Shown: positions 1 through 7,740 of the stretch, one piece after another
Numbering within the stretch: position 1 is the first letter of the stretch
How the letters are laid out: each line of letters opens with the position of its first letter
NCBI GenBank assembly: GCA_946480475.1
Contig: CAMLJM010000040.1
Location: forward strand, 1 to 18,416
Length of the DNA stretch: 18,416 bases
Direction: 5' to 3'
Origin: an uncultured Alphaproteobacteria bacterium
Lineage (GTDB): Bacteria > Pseudomonadota > Alphaproteobacteria > Micavibrionales > Micavibrionaceae
Program-made: the position numbers and the translations under genes
Notes under the pieces: generated by a model
Seen by the model: only the letters and a program-made list of their open reading frames with translations
What the model was told of the DNA's origin: nothing
The model's database searches: none

Positions 1-82
1 ATATTACCATAATTCTGGGATAAGTACAATTTTGCCCTTATTCCTCAAAGACTAAGCCGGTTTCTTATGCTTAAATCCCGTT
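1..82. other. Left-edge leader with no resolved gene
   Basis: This stretch precedes the ABC transporter gene. One forward frame (2-55) is open for 17 codons and ends in TAA; it could be the tail of an upstream gene, but it does not resemble the C-terminus of a YejE-type permease that I recognise. There is no clear terminator and no good Shine-Dalgarno sequence ahead of the ATG at 83. Confidence 0.2.
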
Positions 83-1702
83 ATGACCGATCCAATCCTT
101 TTGAGTGTTAAAGACCTGCGCGTAGATTTCCGCACTTCCGAGGGCGTATTTAACGCCGTCAGGGGCGTTTCATTTGATATCCGCAAGGGCCAGACCACAG
201 CTCTGGTTGGCGAATCCGGCTCGGGTAAATCTGTGACAGCCCTGTCTGTCATGCAGCTTCTGCCCTACCCGCGCGCCACGCACCCATCCGGGTCTATCAC
301 ATTTGACGGAGAAGAACTGGTCAACAGCGGCGAAGGCTTTATGCGTACCTTACGCGGCAAGCGCATCAGCATCATTTTCCAGGAGCCTATGACATCACTC
401 AATCCCCTCCATACGATTGAGCGACAAATCGGCGAAGTTCTCAAAATCCACCAGCGCATGAATGATGTCGACACACGCAAACGCGTACTCGAGCTGCTGG
501 AGCTTGTGGGCCTGACACGTCTGAAAGACCGCCTGAACGCTTATCCTCATGAACTCTCGGGCGGGCAGCGCCAGCGCGTTATGATTGCGATGGCGCTCGC
601 TAATAACCCCGACCTGTTGATAGCGGATGAACCTACAACGGCATTAGACGTTACCGTACAGGCCCAAATTCTGGAATTGCTGCAGTCCCTGAAAGACAAG
701 CTCGATATGTCTTTGCTGCTCATCACACATGATCTCTCGATTGTCGAGAAAATGGCCGATCATGTCTGCGTAATGAAGAGCGGTGAAATCGTAGAACAGA
801 ATGCGGCATCAAGCCTTTTCGCCAACCCGCAACATGATTACACAAAGATGCTGCTGGCGGCGCAACCCAAAGGCAACGCCATCCCTGCCAACCAGAATGC
901 GCCTGTTATCATGCAGGCCCGCGATATTAAAGTTTATTTCCCGCGTCAAAAAAATTTCTTCGGCAAGGTCAATGAATGGGTCAAAGCCGTAGATGGTATT
1001 GACGTCGTCTGCCGCGCTGGCCAAACCGTCGGTGTTGTTGGTGAATCCGGCTCAGGCAAGACTACGCTCGGTCTTGCCATGTTACGCCTGATCAGCTCAC
1101 AGGGCGAAATCAAATTCAAAGACAAAATCATATCGGAATTTGACCGTGATGATATGCGTCCATTACGATCTAAAATGCAGATTGTATTCCAGGACCCGTT
1201 CGGTTCACTCTCGCCACGCCTCAGCATTGCCCAGATTATTGGCGAAGGCCTTGAGGTCCACTGTAAAAATATTTCAAAATCCGCACGTGAAGAATTGGTT
1301 GTCCAGGCACTGCGCGATGTCAATCTTGAGCCCGATACACGTCATCGCTACCCGCACGAATTCTCCGGCGGCCAGCGTCAGCGGATTGCAATTGCCCGTG
1401 CGATGGTTTTACAGCCAGAATTCCTTGTGCTTGATGAACCGACATCAGCCCTCGACGTATCGGTGCAGGCGCAGATTGTTGATCTGCTGCGCGGCCTGCA
1501 GGAAAAATATAACCTTGCCTATATGTTTATTTCTCACGATTTACGTGTGGTGCGCGCCATGGCGCATGACCTGATCGTGATGAAAGACGGTAAAGTCGTG
1601 GAGCAAGGCCCGGCACAGGCCCTATTCGATAACCCGCAGACGGAATATACCAAGGCCCTGCTGGATGCTGCCATCTCCCTGAAGACCCGCAAGGCAGTTT
1701 AG
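83..1702 (+). CDS. yejF: YejF-like fused ATP-binding subunit of a peptide ABC importer
   Basis: The 539-residue protein has two complete ABC ATPase domains in one chain, the layout of YejF (microcin C/oligopeptide importer) and of Dpp/Opp ATPases fused as DppD-DppF. Domain 1 has Walker A GESGSGKS (43-50), Q-loop Q100, signature LSGGQRQR (158-165), Walker B ending ADEP (181-184) and switch H216. Domain 2 has GESGSGKT (320-327), Q370, FSGGQRQR (427-434), LVLDEP (448-453) and H485. Both sites look catalytically intact. Each half carries the NPxxxYT segment after the ATPase core (about 248-253 and 518-523) typical of the oligopeptide/dipeptide importer subfamily. It would act on the cytoplasmic face of the inner membrane and energise uptake of short peptides. 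The permease and binding-protein genes are not in the window and would be expected upstream. The ATG start is family-consistent although no strong ribosome binding site precedes it. Confidence 0.93.
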   Translation: MTDPILLSVKDLRVDFRTSEGVFNAVRGVSFDIRKGQTTALVGESGSGKSVTALSVMQLLPYPRATHPSGSITFDGEELVNSGEGFMRTLRGKRISIIFQEPMTSLNPLHTIERQIGEVLKIHQRMNDVDTRKRVLELLELVGLTRLKDRLNAYPHELSGGQRQRVMIAMALANNPDLLIADEPTTALDVTVQAQILELLQSLKDKLDMSLLLITHDLSIVEKMADHVCVMKSGEIVEQNAASSLFANPQHDYTKMLLAAQPKGNAIPANQNAPVIMQARDIKVYFPRQKNFFGKVNEWVKAVDGIDVVCRAGQTVGVVGESGSGKTTLGLAMLRLISSQGEIKFKDKIISEFDRDDMRPLRSKMQIVFQDPFGSLSPRLSIAQIIGEGLEVHCKNISKSAREELVVQALRDVNLEPDTRHRYPHEFSGGQRQRIAIARAMVLQPEFLVLDEPTSALDVSVQAQIVDLLRGLQEKYNLAYMFISHDLRVVRAMAHDLIVMKDGKVVEQGPAQALFDNPQTEYTKALLDAAISLKTRKAV

Positions 1703-1710
1703 CCCTCATA

Positions 1711-1740
1711 TTGACTATTATGTAAATATATTATATAGTC
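1711..1740 (+). promoter_or_regulatory. Sigma-70-type promoter for the HExxH metallopeptidase gene, with inverted repeat
   Basis: TTGACT (1711-1716) and TATAGT (1734-1739) are separated by exactly 17 bp; each matches the consensus at 5 of 6 positions. Six-base inverted arms GACTAT (1713-1718) and ATAGTC (1735-1740) overlap the two elements, so a dimeric regulator could bind across the promoter. The predicted start lies near 1746, leaving a leader of about 18 nt before the ATG at 1764. Confidence 0.65.
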
Positions 1741-1763
1741 CCGGGCTATCAAAGGACTTGGAA

Positions 1764-2786
1764 ATGGGAACCCCTGCACATCACCCCAAATTAGGATGGG
1801 CTATCTGCGCTGTCTTTGCCGCCGTAAATGCAGGATTATATGTGGCAACCGCCGAGCCAGAATCCATAGAATTTAAGGACATCCCCCAGAGAGGCGATAT
1901 GCGCCTTAAGCGCATCGTGGCGCAGATGCGCAAAAGTACAAGTGGCGAAAAGCTCTACCAATATGCGAGCCAGAACGGATTCGTTTTTCAGTGGGATGAC
2001 GCTTCGAAAGATGTCGGCAGCTACTCCCGGCGCAAGGTCCACGCCGCACGCCGTTACACAGATGATGAAATCACATTCGCAATTGTCCACGAAATCAACC
2101 ACGGCTGGCAGGATATCCACCTGGGATACACGACTCAGTTGAACAGCCCCCGGATGGCGTGGCAGCTCGGTCGCGTGGCTGAAGTCGGCGCCTGCGCCTA
2201 CACAGCGCATTTTGCGGCACAATATAAGGCGCAGACAGGAAAAGAATTAGCTGTATCTTCAGCTATATATGGACAAGTGGTCGCGGGCGATTACACCACA
2301 TTACCTGCATCGCAAAGGCGCTATTATTATGACGCTGTGCTGCCCTGCTTTGATCACATTAAAAAAAATCATACCTATATGGCCCATCATTTCGAAAGAG
2401 CCCTTCTTATCTACAGACTTGGCCGTAACCACCACGATAGAGTCGATTTGAGTATCAAGCTTGCAGAGATGACCGGTAAAGATTACAAGCCGGACAAAGA
2501 GGTTTCGCCGTTTGTTGCTCTGAGCGATGCTGACCGCGCCAAACTGCTCTCAAGCTTCTTCACCCCGACACTGGATGTGAAAGACGTACCCGCGGAACTC
2601 AGCCCGGCTGATCCGCAAAAGTTTCTGGCACTTCTGAAGCGTGAAACGATACCAGAGGATAAGAGCATTGCAGATGATATAGAACGTCTGGATAAGGAAT
2701 TTCATGAGCTCAGCAGCGTGACGGAGGAGCGTCATCGGTCCGCCCTGGCCCGGAATAAAGAGCGTGCGCAAGCCGTCACCCCCTGA
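1764..2786 (+). CDS. Membrane-anchored putative zinc metallopeptidase (HExxH, DUF6782-like)
   Basis: This 340-residue protein starts with a short cytoplasmic stretch and one hydrophobic segment (about residues 10-29), which looks like a signal anchor or uncleaved signal. A gluzincin-like HEINH motif lies at 109-113 (two His ligands and a catalytic Glu). E140, in an AEVGACAYTAHF context about 27 residues later, is a plausible third metal ligand. The C-terminal 60 residues are charged and probably helical. It recalls the putative metallopeptidases grouped as DUF6782, but this assignment is from memory of the motif layout. ATG 1764 is chosen over an in-frame TTG at 1758 because AAAGGA (1751-1756) sits 7 nt before the ATG and only 1 nt before the TTG. 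It probably acts in the periplasm or on the outer face of the inner membrane. The substrate is unknown. It has its own promoter and is not in an operon. Confidence 0.7.
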   Translation: MGTPAHHPKLGWAICAVFAAVNAGLYVATAEPESIEFKDIPQRGDMRLKRIVAQMRKSTSGEKLYQYASQNGFVFQWDDASKDVGSYSRRKVHAARRYTDDEITFAIVHEINHGWQDIHLGYTTQLNSPRMAWQLGRVAEVGACAYTAHFAAQYKAQTGKELAVSSAIYGQVVAGDYTTLPASQRRYYYDAVLPCFDHIKKNHTYMAHHFERALLIYRLGRNHHDRVDLSIKLAEMTGKDYKPDKEVSPFVALSDADRAKLLSSFFTPTLDVKDVPAELSPADPQKFLALLKRETIPEDKSIADDIERLDKEFHELSSVTEERHRSALARNKERAQAVTP

Positions 2787-2844
2787 AAAGCCCTGAAAAT
2801 ATCGAAAATACCCCCATATGGCAGGTCTTCTGACCATTTTTCCC

Positions 2845-2873
2845 TTGATTCCCGGTACGCTAACGGGTTAGAA
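2845..2873 (+). promoter_or_regulatory. Candidate rpsU promoter with an imperfect palindrome in the spacer
   Basis: TTGATT (2845-2850) and TTAGAA (2868-2873) are 17 bp apart. The spacer itself (2851-2867) is an imperfect palindrome with CCCG and CGGG outer arms and TA/TA inner pairs. A second short inverted repeat, GGGTT/AACCC (2865-2877), overlaps the -10. Transcription would begin near 2880 and leave a leader of about 40 nt. Confidence 0.45.
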
Positions 2874-2921
2874 ACCCTGACACTTTAAATTCCAGGTAAC
2901 ATCCGAAAGGGGTGATTTAGT

Positions 2922-3128
2922 TTGGTAACGGTCAATGTACGCGACAATAACGTCGATCAAGCCCTGCGCGTTCTGAAGAAGAAGCTGCAGCGTGAAGGCG
3001 TATTCCGCGAAATGAAGATGCGTCGTGATTACGAGAAACCCTCCGTAAAGAAAAAACGCGAAAAGGCCGAATCCGTACGCCGCTGGCGTAAAATGGAGCG
3101 CAAAAAGCGCGACAGAGACGGATTCTAG
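2922..3128 (+). CDS. rpsU: 30S ribosomal protein S21
   Basis: The 68-residue basic protein has the S21 signature: [20 protein letters not shown] near the start, then FREMK, a YEKPS segment, and an Arg/Lys-rich tail. S21 binds the small-subunit platform near the 3' end of 16S rRNA and helps initiation. The start is TTG at 2922. A strong Shine-Dalgarno run (AAAGGGGTG, 2905-2913) lies 8 nt upstream, and the GTG inside it is followed by an in-frame stop one codon later. The encoded MVTV... N-terminus fits alphaproteobacterial S21. A TTG start on a ribosomal protein gene may limit translation. The gene is monocistronic, bounded by its own promoter and a strong terminator. Confidence 0.96.
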   Translation: MVTVNVRDNNVDQALRVLKKKLQREGVFREMKMRRDYEKPSVKKKREKAESVRRWRKMERKKRDRDGF

Positions 3129-3148
3129 AACTAGACCCGCTTAAGATG

Positions 3149-3176
3149 AAACCCCCGGACATTCGCCGGGGGTTTT
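3149..3176 (+). terminator. Rho-independent terminator after rpsU
   Basis: A 10-bp perfect stem, AAACCCCCGG (3149-3158) with CCGGGGGTTT (3166-3175), encloses a 7-nt loop and is followed by a short T run. It starts 20 nt after the rpsU stop codon. Confidence 0.9.
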
Positions 3177-3333
3177 GTATTCTGGGGATCGTTTTTATCC
3201 CTTATGGAACTTTCCCTGATATATTTTTGTTTGTTTTTCAAGAGGTTGGGAGATCGTGGCAAAAATAAGGTAGACAGAGACCGTATTCCTTTGTTACCCA
3301 GAACGTCCCTGAAAATTTATGGAGTACAAGGCT

Positions 3334-4290
3334 ATGAAAATCTGGATTCTCTTTCACCAGGAAGAAGATGCTGCTGAACAGCACCCGGAACTGAAAAGCT
3401 GCCTGTGCCTGAAAGCCGAAGCCGAGAAATTTGGCGCTGATTGCCGGATTCTGAATCCGGAACATTTCGATATGATTATCGACTCTGCCAAGGACTGGCA
3501 GGCTCTGTACAAAGGCGAAGTATTGGCGACGCCGGACCTGATCATCGCCCGTACGGGCACGGAAACTACATATGCCGGCTTCTCTCTCCTGCGCTTTTAT
3601 GAACGTATTGGTGTGACTGTCCTGAATGGCTGGATTTCCATTGAGTCCGTGGCTGATAAATTCCAGACACACCAAATACTGGCAAGCCAGGGCCTGCCCG
3701 TGCCACGCACCATCCTCGGCAAATTCCCGACAGACGTGGACATGATCGAGCACAAGCTCGGCTTCCCGGTTGTCGTGAAAACGCTGCGCGGTACGCGCGG
3801 CGGTGGTGTATTCCTCGCGGATACCAAACAAACATTCCAGAACCTGACTGATCTGATCGCGCAGTCCAACCCGAACCCGCACTTCCTGTTCCAGGAATAC
3901 GTCTCAAAAAGCTTTGGTCGTGACTTACGTGTTTACGTTGTGGGGGGGCGCGTTGTTGCCGTGATGGAACGTCAATCAAAGGATGGTAATTTCAAAGCGA
4001 ATATTTCACTCGGGGGTGAGGGCAAGGCTTATCCTACCAATCCGGAAATCAACCGCATCGCGATTGCGGCTGTAAAAGCCCTGAACCTTGATATCGCGGG
4101 TGTCGATTTACTGTTTGACGGTGACAATTTCAAAGTATGCGAAGTGAACAGCGCGGCAGCGCTGCAACGGCAGTCTGAAATCTGTAACGTCAATATTGCC
4201 CGTGAAGTCATCATGTATGGCATGAGCAAAGTAAGGAAGAATCCGACCAAAAGCCTGTTTAACCGTATTCTTCATCGCACAGCAGCCTGA
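3334..4290 (+). CDS. RimK-like ATP-grasp ligase
   Basis: The 318-residue protein has the ATP-grasp fold of the RimK/glutamate ligase group: a Rossmann-like N-terminal third, then ADKFQTH (K109), VVVKTLRGTRGGGV (K149 and the glycine-rich loop 153-159), the FQEYV hinge (E188), RDLRVYVVGGRVVA (R196-V209) with MERQ (211-214), D258 in GVDLLF, and CEVNSAAAL (E270 and N272, Mg ligands). RimK enzymes add glutamates to the C-terminus of ribosomal protein S6; relatives make other peptide-like bonds through an acyl-phosphate, so the substrate here is open. ATG 3334 is preferred to an in-frame ATG at 3319 because GGAG (3321-3324) is 9 nt upstream of it. A run of seven G at 3942-3948 lies inside the reading frame (Val-Gly-Gly codons). 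The rpsU terminator separates it from rpsU, and no convincing promoter was found in 3177-3333. Confidence 0.82.
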   Translation: MKIWILFHQEEDAAEQHPELKSCLCLKAEAEKFGADCRILNPEHFDMIIDSAKDWQALYKGEVLATPDLIIARTGTETTYAGFSLLRFYERIGVTVLNGWISIESVADKFQTHQILASQGLPVPRTILGKFPTDVDMIEHKLGFPVVVKTLRGTRGGGVFLADTKQTFQNLTDLIAQSNPNPHFLFQEYVSKSFGRDLRVYVVGGRVVAVMERQSKDGNFKANISLGGEGKAYPTNPEINRIAIAAVKALNLDIAGVDLLFDGDNFKVCEVNSAAALQRQSEICNVNIAREVIMYGMSKVRKNPTKSLFNRILHRTAA

Positions 4291-4324
4291 AAGGGCAAGA
4301 CGTCCCAAAAGACGGTTTAAATTC

Positions 4325-4360
4325 ATACGCCCTCCTGGTCCATACCGGAGGGCGTATTTA
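4325..4360 (+). terminator. Strong hairpin terminator between convergent genes
   Basis: An 11-bp perfect stem, ATACGCCCTCC (4325-4335) with GGAGGGCGTAT (4347-4357), has a loop that can pair further through GGT/ACC. ATTTATT follows. It sits 34 nt after the ATP-grasp stop and 14 nt beyond the stop codon of the leftward aminopeptidase, so it may terminate both transcripts, better for the rightward one. Confidence 0.85.
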
Positions 4361-4373
4361 TTAGCTTGGCTCT

Positions 4374-6287
4374 TTATACTGGCGCTATTCCCGACTTAGA
4401 CCGCCGGGGTGTGGGGACCGCAGCGGCATCAGGCTTTTTTAGGGGTGCGCAAGCCTCCTTGAGCCATCTCTTTTCCGCTGGCGTCAGATGCGGACCAATC
4501 TCGCGCTCCACGCGCTTGTGGTAATCATTCAGCCACTGGATTTCATCAGCGTTCATCATTGATGCGTCAATCAGGCGCTTATCAATCGGCACCAATGTCA
4601 CCGTTTCGAATTTCATGGATTGGGTTTTACCATCTTCCATGAAGCCATCGTCAACCACCATCACAAGATTTTCAATACGGATACCGAATTCACCCTCTTT
4701 GTAATAACCGGGTTCGTTGGAAATCAGCATGCCCGGCTTGTAAGGACGCAGAGCCATTGCAGAGATACCTCCACCCTGCTCATGCACCGACAGATAAATG
4801 CCCACGCCATGGCCGGTGCCATGGCCATAATTCATCTTATGCTGCATCAACGGACGACGCGCGAGCACATCAATATCCACACCACGCGTACCTGCAGGGA
4901 ATATGTGAGAGGCCACGGCTATATGGCCTTTTAAAACCAGTGTATTGGCTTTCTTCTGCTCGGCTGTCACCTTGCCAATCGCTATAGTACGCGTGATGTC
5001 CGTCGTGCCATCATTGTACTGCGCACCGCTATCAAGCAGAAGTATACCCGGCGGCTTGATTTTCGCATGGCTTTCTTCGGTGGCGCGGTAATGCACAATC
5101 GCCCCGTTGGCCTTCCAGCCTGCGATCGTATCAAAGCTGGTATCGCGGAAACCTTTTTGTTGAGCACGAAATTCTTCCAATTTCTCAGCCACCGATACTT
5201 CGGTGAGATTTCCCTTAGGCGCTTCACCATCCAGCCAGCACAGGAATTTGGTTTCAGCTACGCCATCGCGTTTGTGTGCCTCACGTATAGCCGCCTGTTC
5301 AGCCGGTGTTTTGCATGCCTTCGGTAACAGGCAGACATCTTCTACATCCTTCAGAATACCGCCTCTGCCCTCGATCACCTGCTTGAACCAAATCGATCCA
5401 TTCTTGTGATCGAACAGGATAGGCAGCTTGTTTTTCTTTGAGCGCAGAGCGAGCTCCTGCAATCCGGTCTGCAGTTCTTCCGGATGGATGATTTGCACAC
5501 GATTGCCGATGTGGGCGCGTACTTTCGGCGGGATTTTAACGGGATCGACAAACCAATCGACATTACCGTCTTTATATATAATCGCATTTGATAAAGCGAA
5601 CGGCGTGTGCGGCACGTCAGTGCCTCGAATATTCAAGAGCCAGGCTACAGAATCCGGCATGGTGATGACAGCGGCCAAGCCGCCCTTACGCGCTACATCC
5701 GCTGCAATATCATCAATTTTATCTGCAGTACGGCGACCCGCCACTTTATGGGAGAATATCTCAACCAGTTGTTTGGGTGCGCCGGGGCGATCTTTCCAGA
5801 CCAGATCAACCAGGTTCTTCTTTACAGGTTGCAGCTTGATACCCTTGTCATTCACAAAGTTCTGCAGCGTTTGAATTTGTGCGGGGGTATGCAATTTGGG
5901 GTCATATCCAATGACAGCATCCTCATGTGCGTTCTGCACCAGCCAGTCGCCCATTTCCTTTGTGCGGCCATCAACGATTTCGAAATCGTCCTGATTGACC
6001 TGCTTGCGGATTTGAATGCTGTAGCGGCTGTCGCTCTGCGCCATGGCACGATCTGCCAGAACCACAGCAGCCCCGGCGGAACCCGTGAAGCCTGTCAGCC
6101 ATTGTAGCCTTTCGGCGCAGGCCGGAATATATTCGCCCTGGAATTCATCCTCCTTGGGGACCAGAAAACCATCGAGTTTCTGTTTGGTAAGCTGCGCACG
6201 CAGCGCCATGAGTTTATCTGCCTGTTCCATAGTTTTTTCTTTTTTAGCTATTTTTGAAGTCATGGTTCGATCATAGGGGTTTTCCAT
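4374..6287 (-). CDS. M24 family Xaa-Pro aminopeptidase (aminopeptidase P, long form)
   Basis: The long-form aminopeptidase P is about 637 residues, with two creatinase-like N-terminal domains (residues about 25-320) and a C-terminal pita-bread domain. The five metal ligands of M24 peptidases are visible, numbered from the ATG at 6287: D419 (LLLDSGAQY), D430 (TTDITRT), H493 (HGTGHGVG), E525 (NEPGYY) and E539 (FGIRIENL). The N-terminal VPKEDEFQGEYIPACAERL segment and LTGFTGSAG are typical of the XPP1-like subfamily. It removes N-terminal residues preceding proline and is normally cytosolic with two Mn/Zn ions. ATG 6287 has GGAAG 5 nt upstream. An internal ATG at 6230 would give a start closer to the family norm but has a poor ribosome binding site, so the first 19 residues are uncertain. 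It is transcribed divergently from the J-domain gene. Confidence 0.93.
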   Translation of the reverse strand: MENPYDRTMTSKIAKKEKTMEQADKLMALRAQLTKQKLDGFLVPKEDEFQGEYIPACAERLQWLTGFTGSAGAAVVLADRAMAQSDSRYSIQIRKQVNQDDFEIVDGRTKEMGDWLVQNAHEDAVIGYDPKLHTPAQIQTLQNFVNDKGIKLQPVKKNLVDLVWKDRPGAPKQLVEIFSHKVAGRRTADKIDDIAADVARKGGLAAVITMPDSVAWLLNIRGTDVPHTPFALSNAIIYKDGNVDWFVDPVKIPPKVRAHIGNRVQIIHPEELQTGLQELALRSKKNKLPILFDHKNGSIWFKQVIEGRGGILKDVEDVCLLPKACKTPAEQAAIREAHKRDGVAETKFLCWLDGEAPKGNLTEVSVAEKLEEFRAQQKGFRDTSFDTIAGWKANGAIVHYRATEESHAKIKPPGILLLDSGAQYNDGTTDITRTIAIGKVTAEQKKANTLVLKGHIAVASHIFPAGTRGVDIDVLARRPLMQHKMNYGHGTGHGVGIYLSVHEQGGGISAMALRPYKPGMLISNEPGYYKEGEFGIRIENLVMVVDDGFMEDGKTQSMKFETVTLVPIDKRLIDASMMNADEIQWLNDYHKRVEREIGPHLTPAEKRWLKEACAPLKKPDAAAVPTPRRSKSGIAPV

Positions 6288-6313
6288 CAAGGCTTCCAGC
6301 CCCTGCCAAGGCC

Positions 6314-6322
6314 TGTTATAAT
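6314..6322 (+). promoter_or_regulatory. Extended -10 promoter for the J-domain gene (probably leaderless mRNA)
   Basis: TGT followed by a perfect TATAAT (6317-6322) forms an extended -10 element; the -35 region (TTCCAG, 6294-6299) is poor. The last base of the -10 is 7 nt before the ATG at 6330, where transcription should start, and there is no Shine-Dalgarno sequence. Confidence 0.6.
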
Positions 6323-6329
6323 TTACTTT

Positions 6330-6761
6330 ATGCCTTATGTGCTTCTCGTCATCGGGGCCGTTATCGGCCTTTTTGGTCTGTATAAATTCTTTCTGTCGGC
6401 AAACCCGAAACAGATCAGCGCCTTCTTCATGACGGCCCTATTCTTTGTCCTGACCATAGCCTTGCTTTTCATGGCTGTCACAGGCCGCCTGCCTGCAGCC
6501 ATTGCGCTGGTTGTGGCAATCTGGCCCTTGGCTTTGGCGTGGTGGAAATCCAAGCAATCGCGCAAGCCTGCTGCTGGCCCAAAACCGGGTCCGATGACCA
6601 GAAATGAGGCCTTTGAAATACTGGGTCTGGGCGAAAGCGCCACCCCGGAAGATATCGAAGATGCCTATAAAAGGTTAATGATGAAGGTTCATCCTGACTT
6701 GCAGGGTAGCGACTGGATGGCCGCTAAATTGAATGAAGCCAGAGACCTGTTACTGAAATAA
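6330..6761 (+). CDS. Membrane-anchored C-terminal J-domain protein
   Basis: This small DnaJ-type co-chaperone (143 residues) has its J domain at the C-terminus. Three hydrophobic segments (about 3-22, 31-51 and 54-72) precede a basic, proline-rich linker (73-89). The J domain (about 90-143) has the RNEAFEILGL start, AYKRLMMKVHPDLQGS with the HPD triad at 121-123, and a final helix NEARDLLL. It is much shorter than DnaJ and has no Gly/Phe or zinc-finger region. The layout is like the mitochondrial import J protein Tim14/Pam18 and its bacterial relatives. It would recruit DnaK/Hsp70 to the inner membrane with the J domain in the cytoplasm; clients are unknown. An extended -10 places the transcription start at or next to its ATG. 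Confidence 0.85.
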   Translation: MPYVLLVIGAVIGLFGLYKFFLSANPKQISAFFMTALFFVLTIALLFMAVTGRLPAAIALVVAIWPLALAWWKSKQSRKPAAGPKPGPMTRNEAFEILGLGESATPEDIEDAYKRLMMKVHPDLQGSDWMAAKLNEARDLLLK

Positions 6762-6847
6762 CAGCCCTGCGTTTGGCCGGGTTGAATCCCCCCCTTTTCT
6801 ATGCGAATTTCCAAGGACCGGATTAACCAAGGAATTCCATAATATCT

Positions 6848-7738
6848 ATGCTGTTTGGCAAGTCGATCAAGCCTGTGCGCAAGGCTGTTTTTCCCGTCGC
6901 TGGTTTGGGTACACGTTTCCTGCCGGCTACAAAAGTCATGCCCAAGGAGATGCTGCCGCTATTGGACCGCCCGCTGATACAGCACGCGGTGGAAGAGGCA
7001 CGCGATGCCGGGATCGAAGAATTCATTTTCGTGACGGGCCGCCATAAGGAAATGCTGGAAGAACATTTCGATTTCCAGCCGGAACTCGCCGAGAAACTCG
7101 AAGCCGTCGGCAAAAAAGACTTGCTCGATAAAATGCGCACAGCCGAAATGCCGGAAGGTTCCATTTTCCTGACACGCCAGCCCAAGGCACTGGGCCTTGG
7201 CCATGCGATCTGGTGCGCCAAGAAACTGGTCGGTGACGAGCCGTTTGCCATCTTGCTGCCGGATGACGTTGTACATGCACATAAGGGATGCATGACGCAG
7301 ATGGTTGAGCAGTACAATAAAGTCGGCGGCAACCTTGTCGCTGTCATGGATGTGCCGCGCGGAGATACATCGAAATATGGAATTCTGGATATCAAGGCTG
7401 ACCACGGCAAGCTGGTTGAAATTAAAGGCCTCGTCGAAAAACCCAAGCCCGAGATGGCACCTTCTACGCTTTCAATCATTGGTCGCTACATTCTGCAGCC
7501 GGAAGTATTCGATCACCTGGCTGCATTTGAACGCGGAGCCGGAGGGGAAATCCAGATTACCGATGCCATGGCGAAACTGATCGGCAAGCAGGCTTTCCAC
7601 GGATTCCGTTACGAAGGTACACGTTATGACTGCGGTAGTCGCCTTGGCTTTATCGAAGCCACGATTGCTTACGGCATGAAAGATCCTGAAATTGGGCCTC
7701 AAGTTGTCAACCTTGTTAAAAAATATGGAAGCCATTAA
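6848..7738 (+). CDS. galU: UTP-glucose-1-phosphate uridylyltransferase
   Basis: The 296-residue protein has the full GalU signature: VAGLGTRFLPATK (17-29), MPKEMLP (31-37), RQPKALGLGHA (110-120), LPDD (137-140), VEKP (196-199) and YDCGS (260-264). It forms UDP-glucose from UTP and glucose-1-phosphate in the cytoplasm, feeding lipopolysaccharide, capsule and periplasmic glucan synthesis. Length is normal and no catalytic residue is missing. The ATG at 6848 has only a distant AAGGA (6829-6833, 14 nt away), and no better in-frame start was seen. The stop is 2 nt before the mutase gene, which supplies its glucose-1-phosphate, so the two form an operon. The 86-nt gap upstream holds a run of seven C (6788-6794) and an AAGGA-containing near repeat but no clear promoter. 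Confidence 0.96.
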   Translation: MLFGKSIKPVRKAVFPVAGLGTRFLPATKVMPKEMLPLLDRPLIQHAVEEARDAGIEEFIFVTGRHKEMLEEHFDFQPELAEKLEAVGKKDLLDKMRTAEMPEGSIFLTRQPKALGLGHAIWCAKKLVGDEPFAILLPDDVVHAHKGCMTQMVEQYNKVGGNLVAVMDVPRGDTSKYGILDIKADHGKLVEIKGLVEKPKPEMAPSTLSIIGRYILQPEVFDHLAAFERGAGGEIQITDAMAKLIGKQAFHGFRYEGTRYDCGSRLGFIEATIAYGMKDPEIGPQVVNLVKKYGSH

Positions 7739-7740
7739 AT

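Noticed and set aside
2823..2841. Short GGTC/GACC hairpin with ATTTTT as a terminator for the metallopeptidase gene
   Set aside because: Only a 4-bp stem; too weak to call.
3238..3882. 214-codon leftward frame over the ATP-grasp gene
   Set aside because: No ribosome binding site or promoter, and it lies antisense to a well-supported ATP-grasp gene.
5607..6107. 166-codon rightward frame inside the aminopeptidase gene
   Set aside because: Antisense to all of the conserved N-terminal aminopeptidase P sequence, with no ribosome binding site.
6782..6810. Possible galU promoter (TTGAAT, 17 bp, GAATTT)
   Set aside because: The -10 matches the consensus at only about 2 of 6 positions.
6823..7479. 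218-codon leftward frame over galU
   Set aside because: Ser/Thr/Arg-rich shadow of a clear galU gene.
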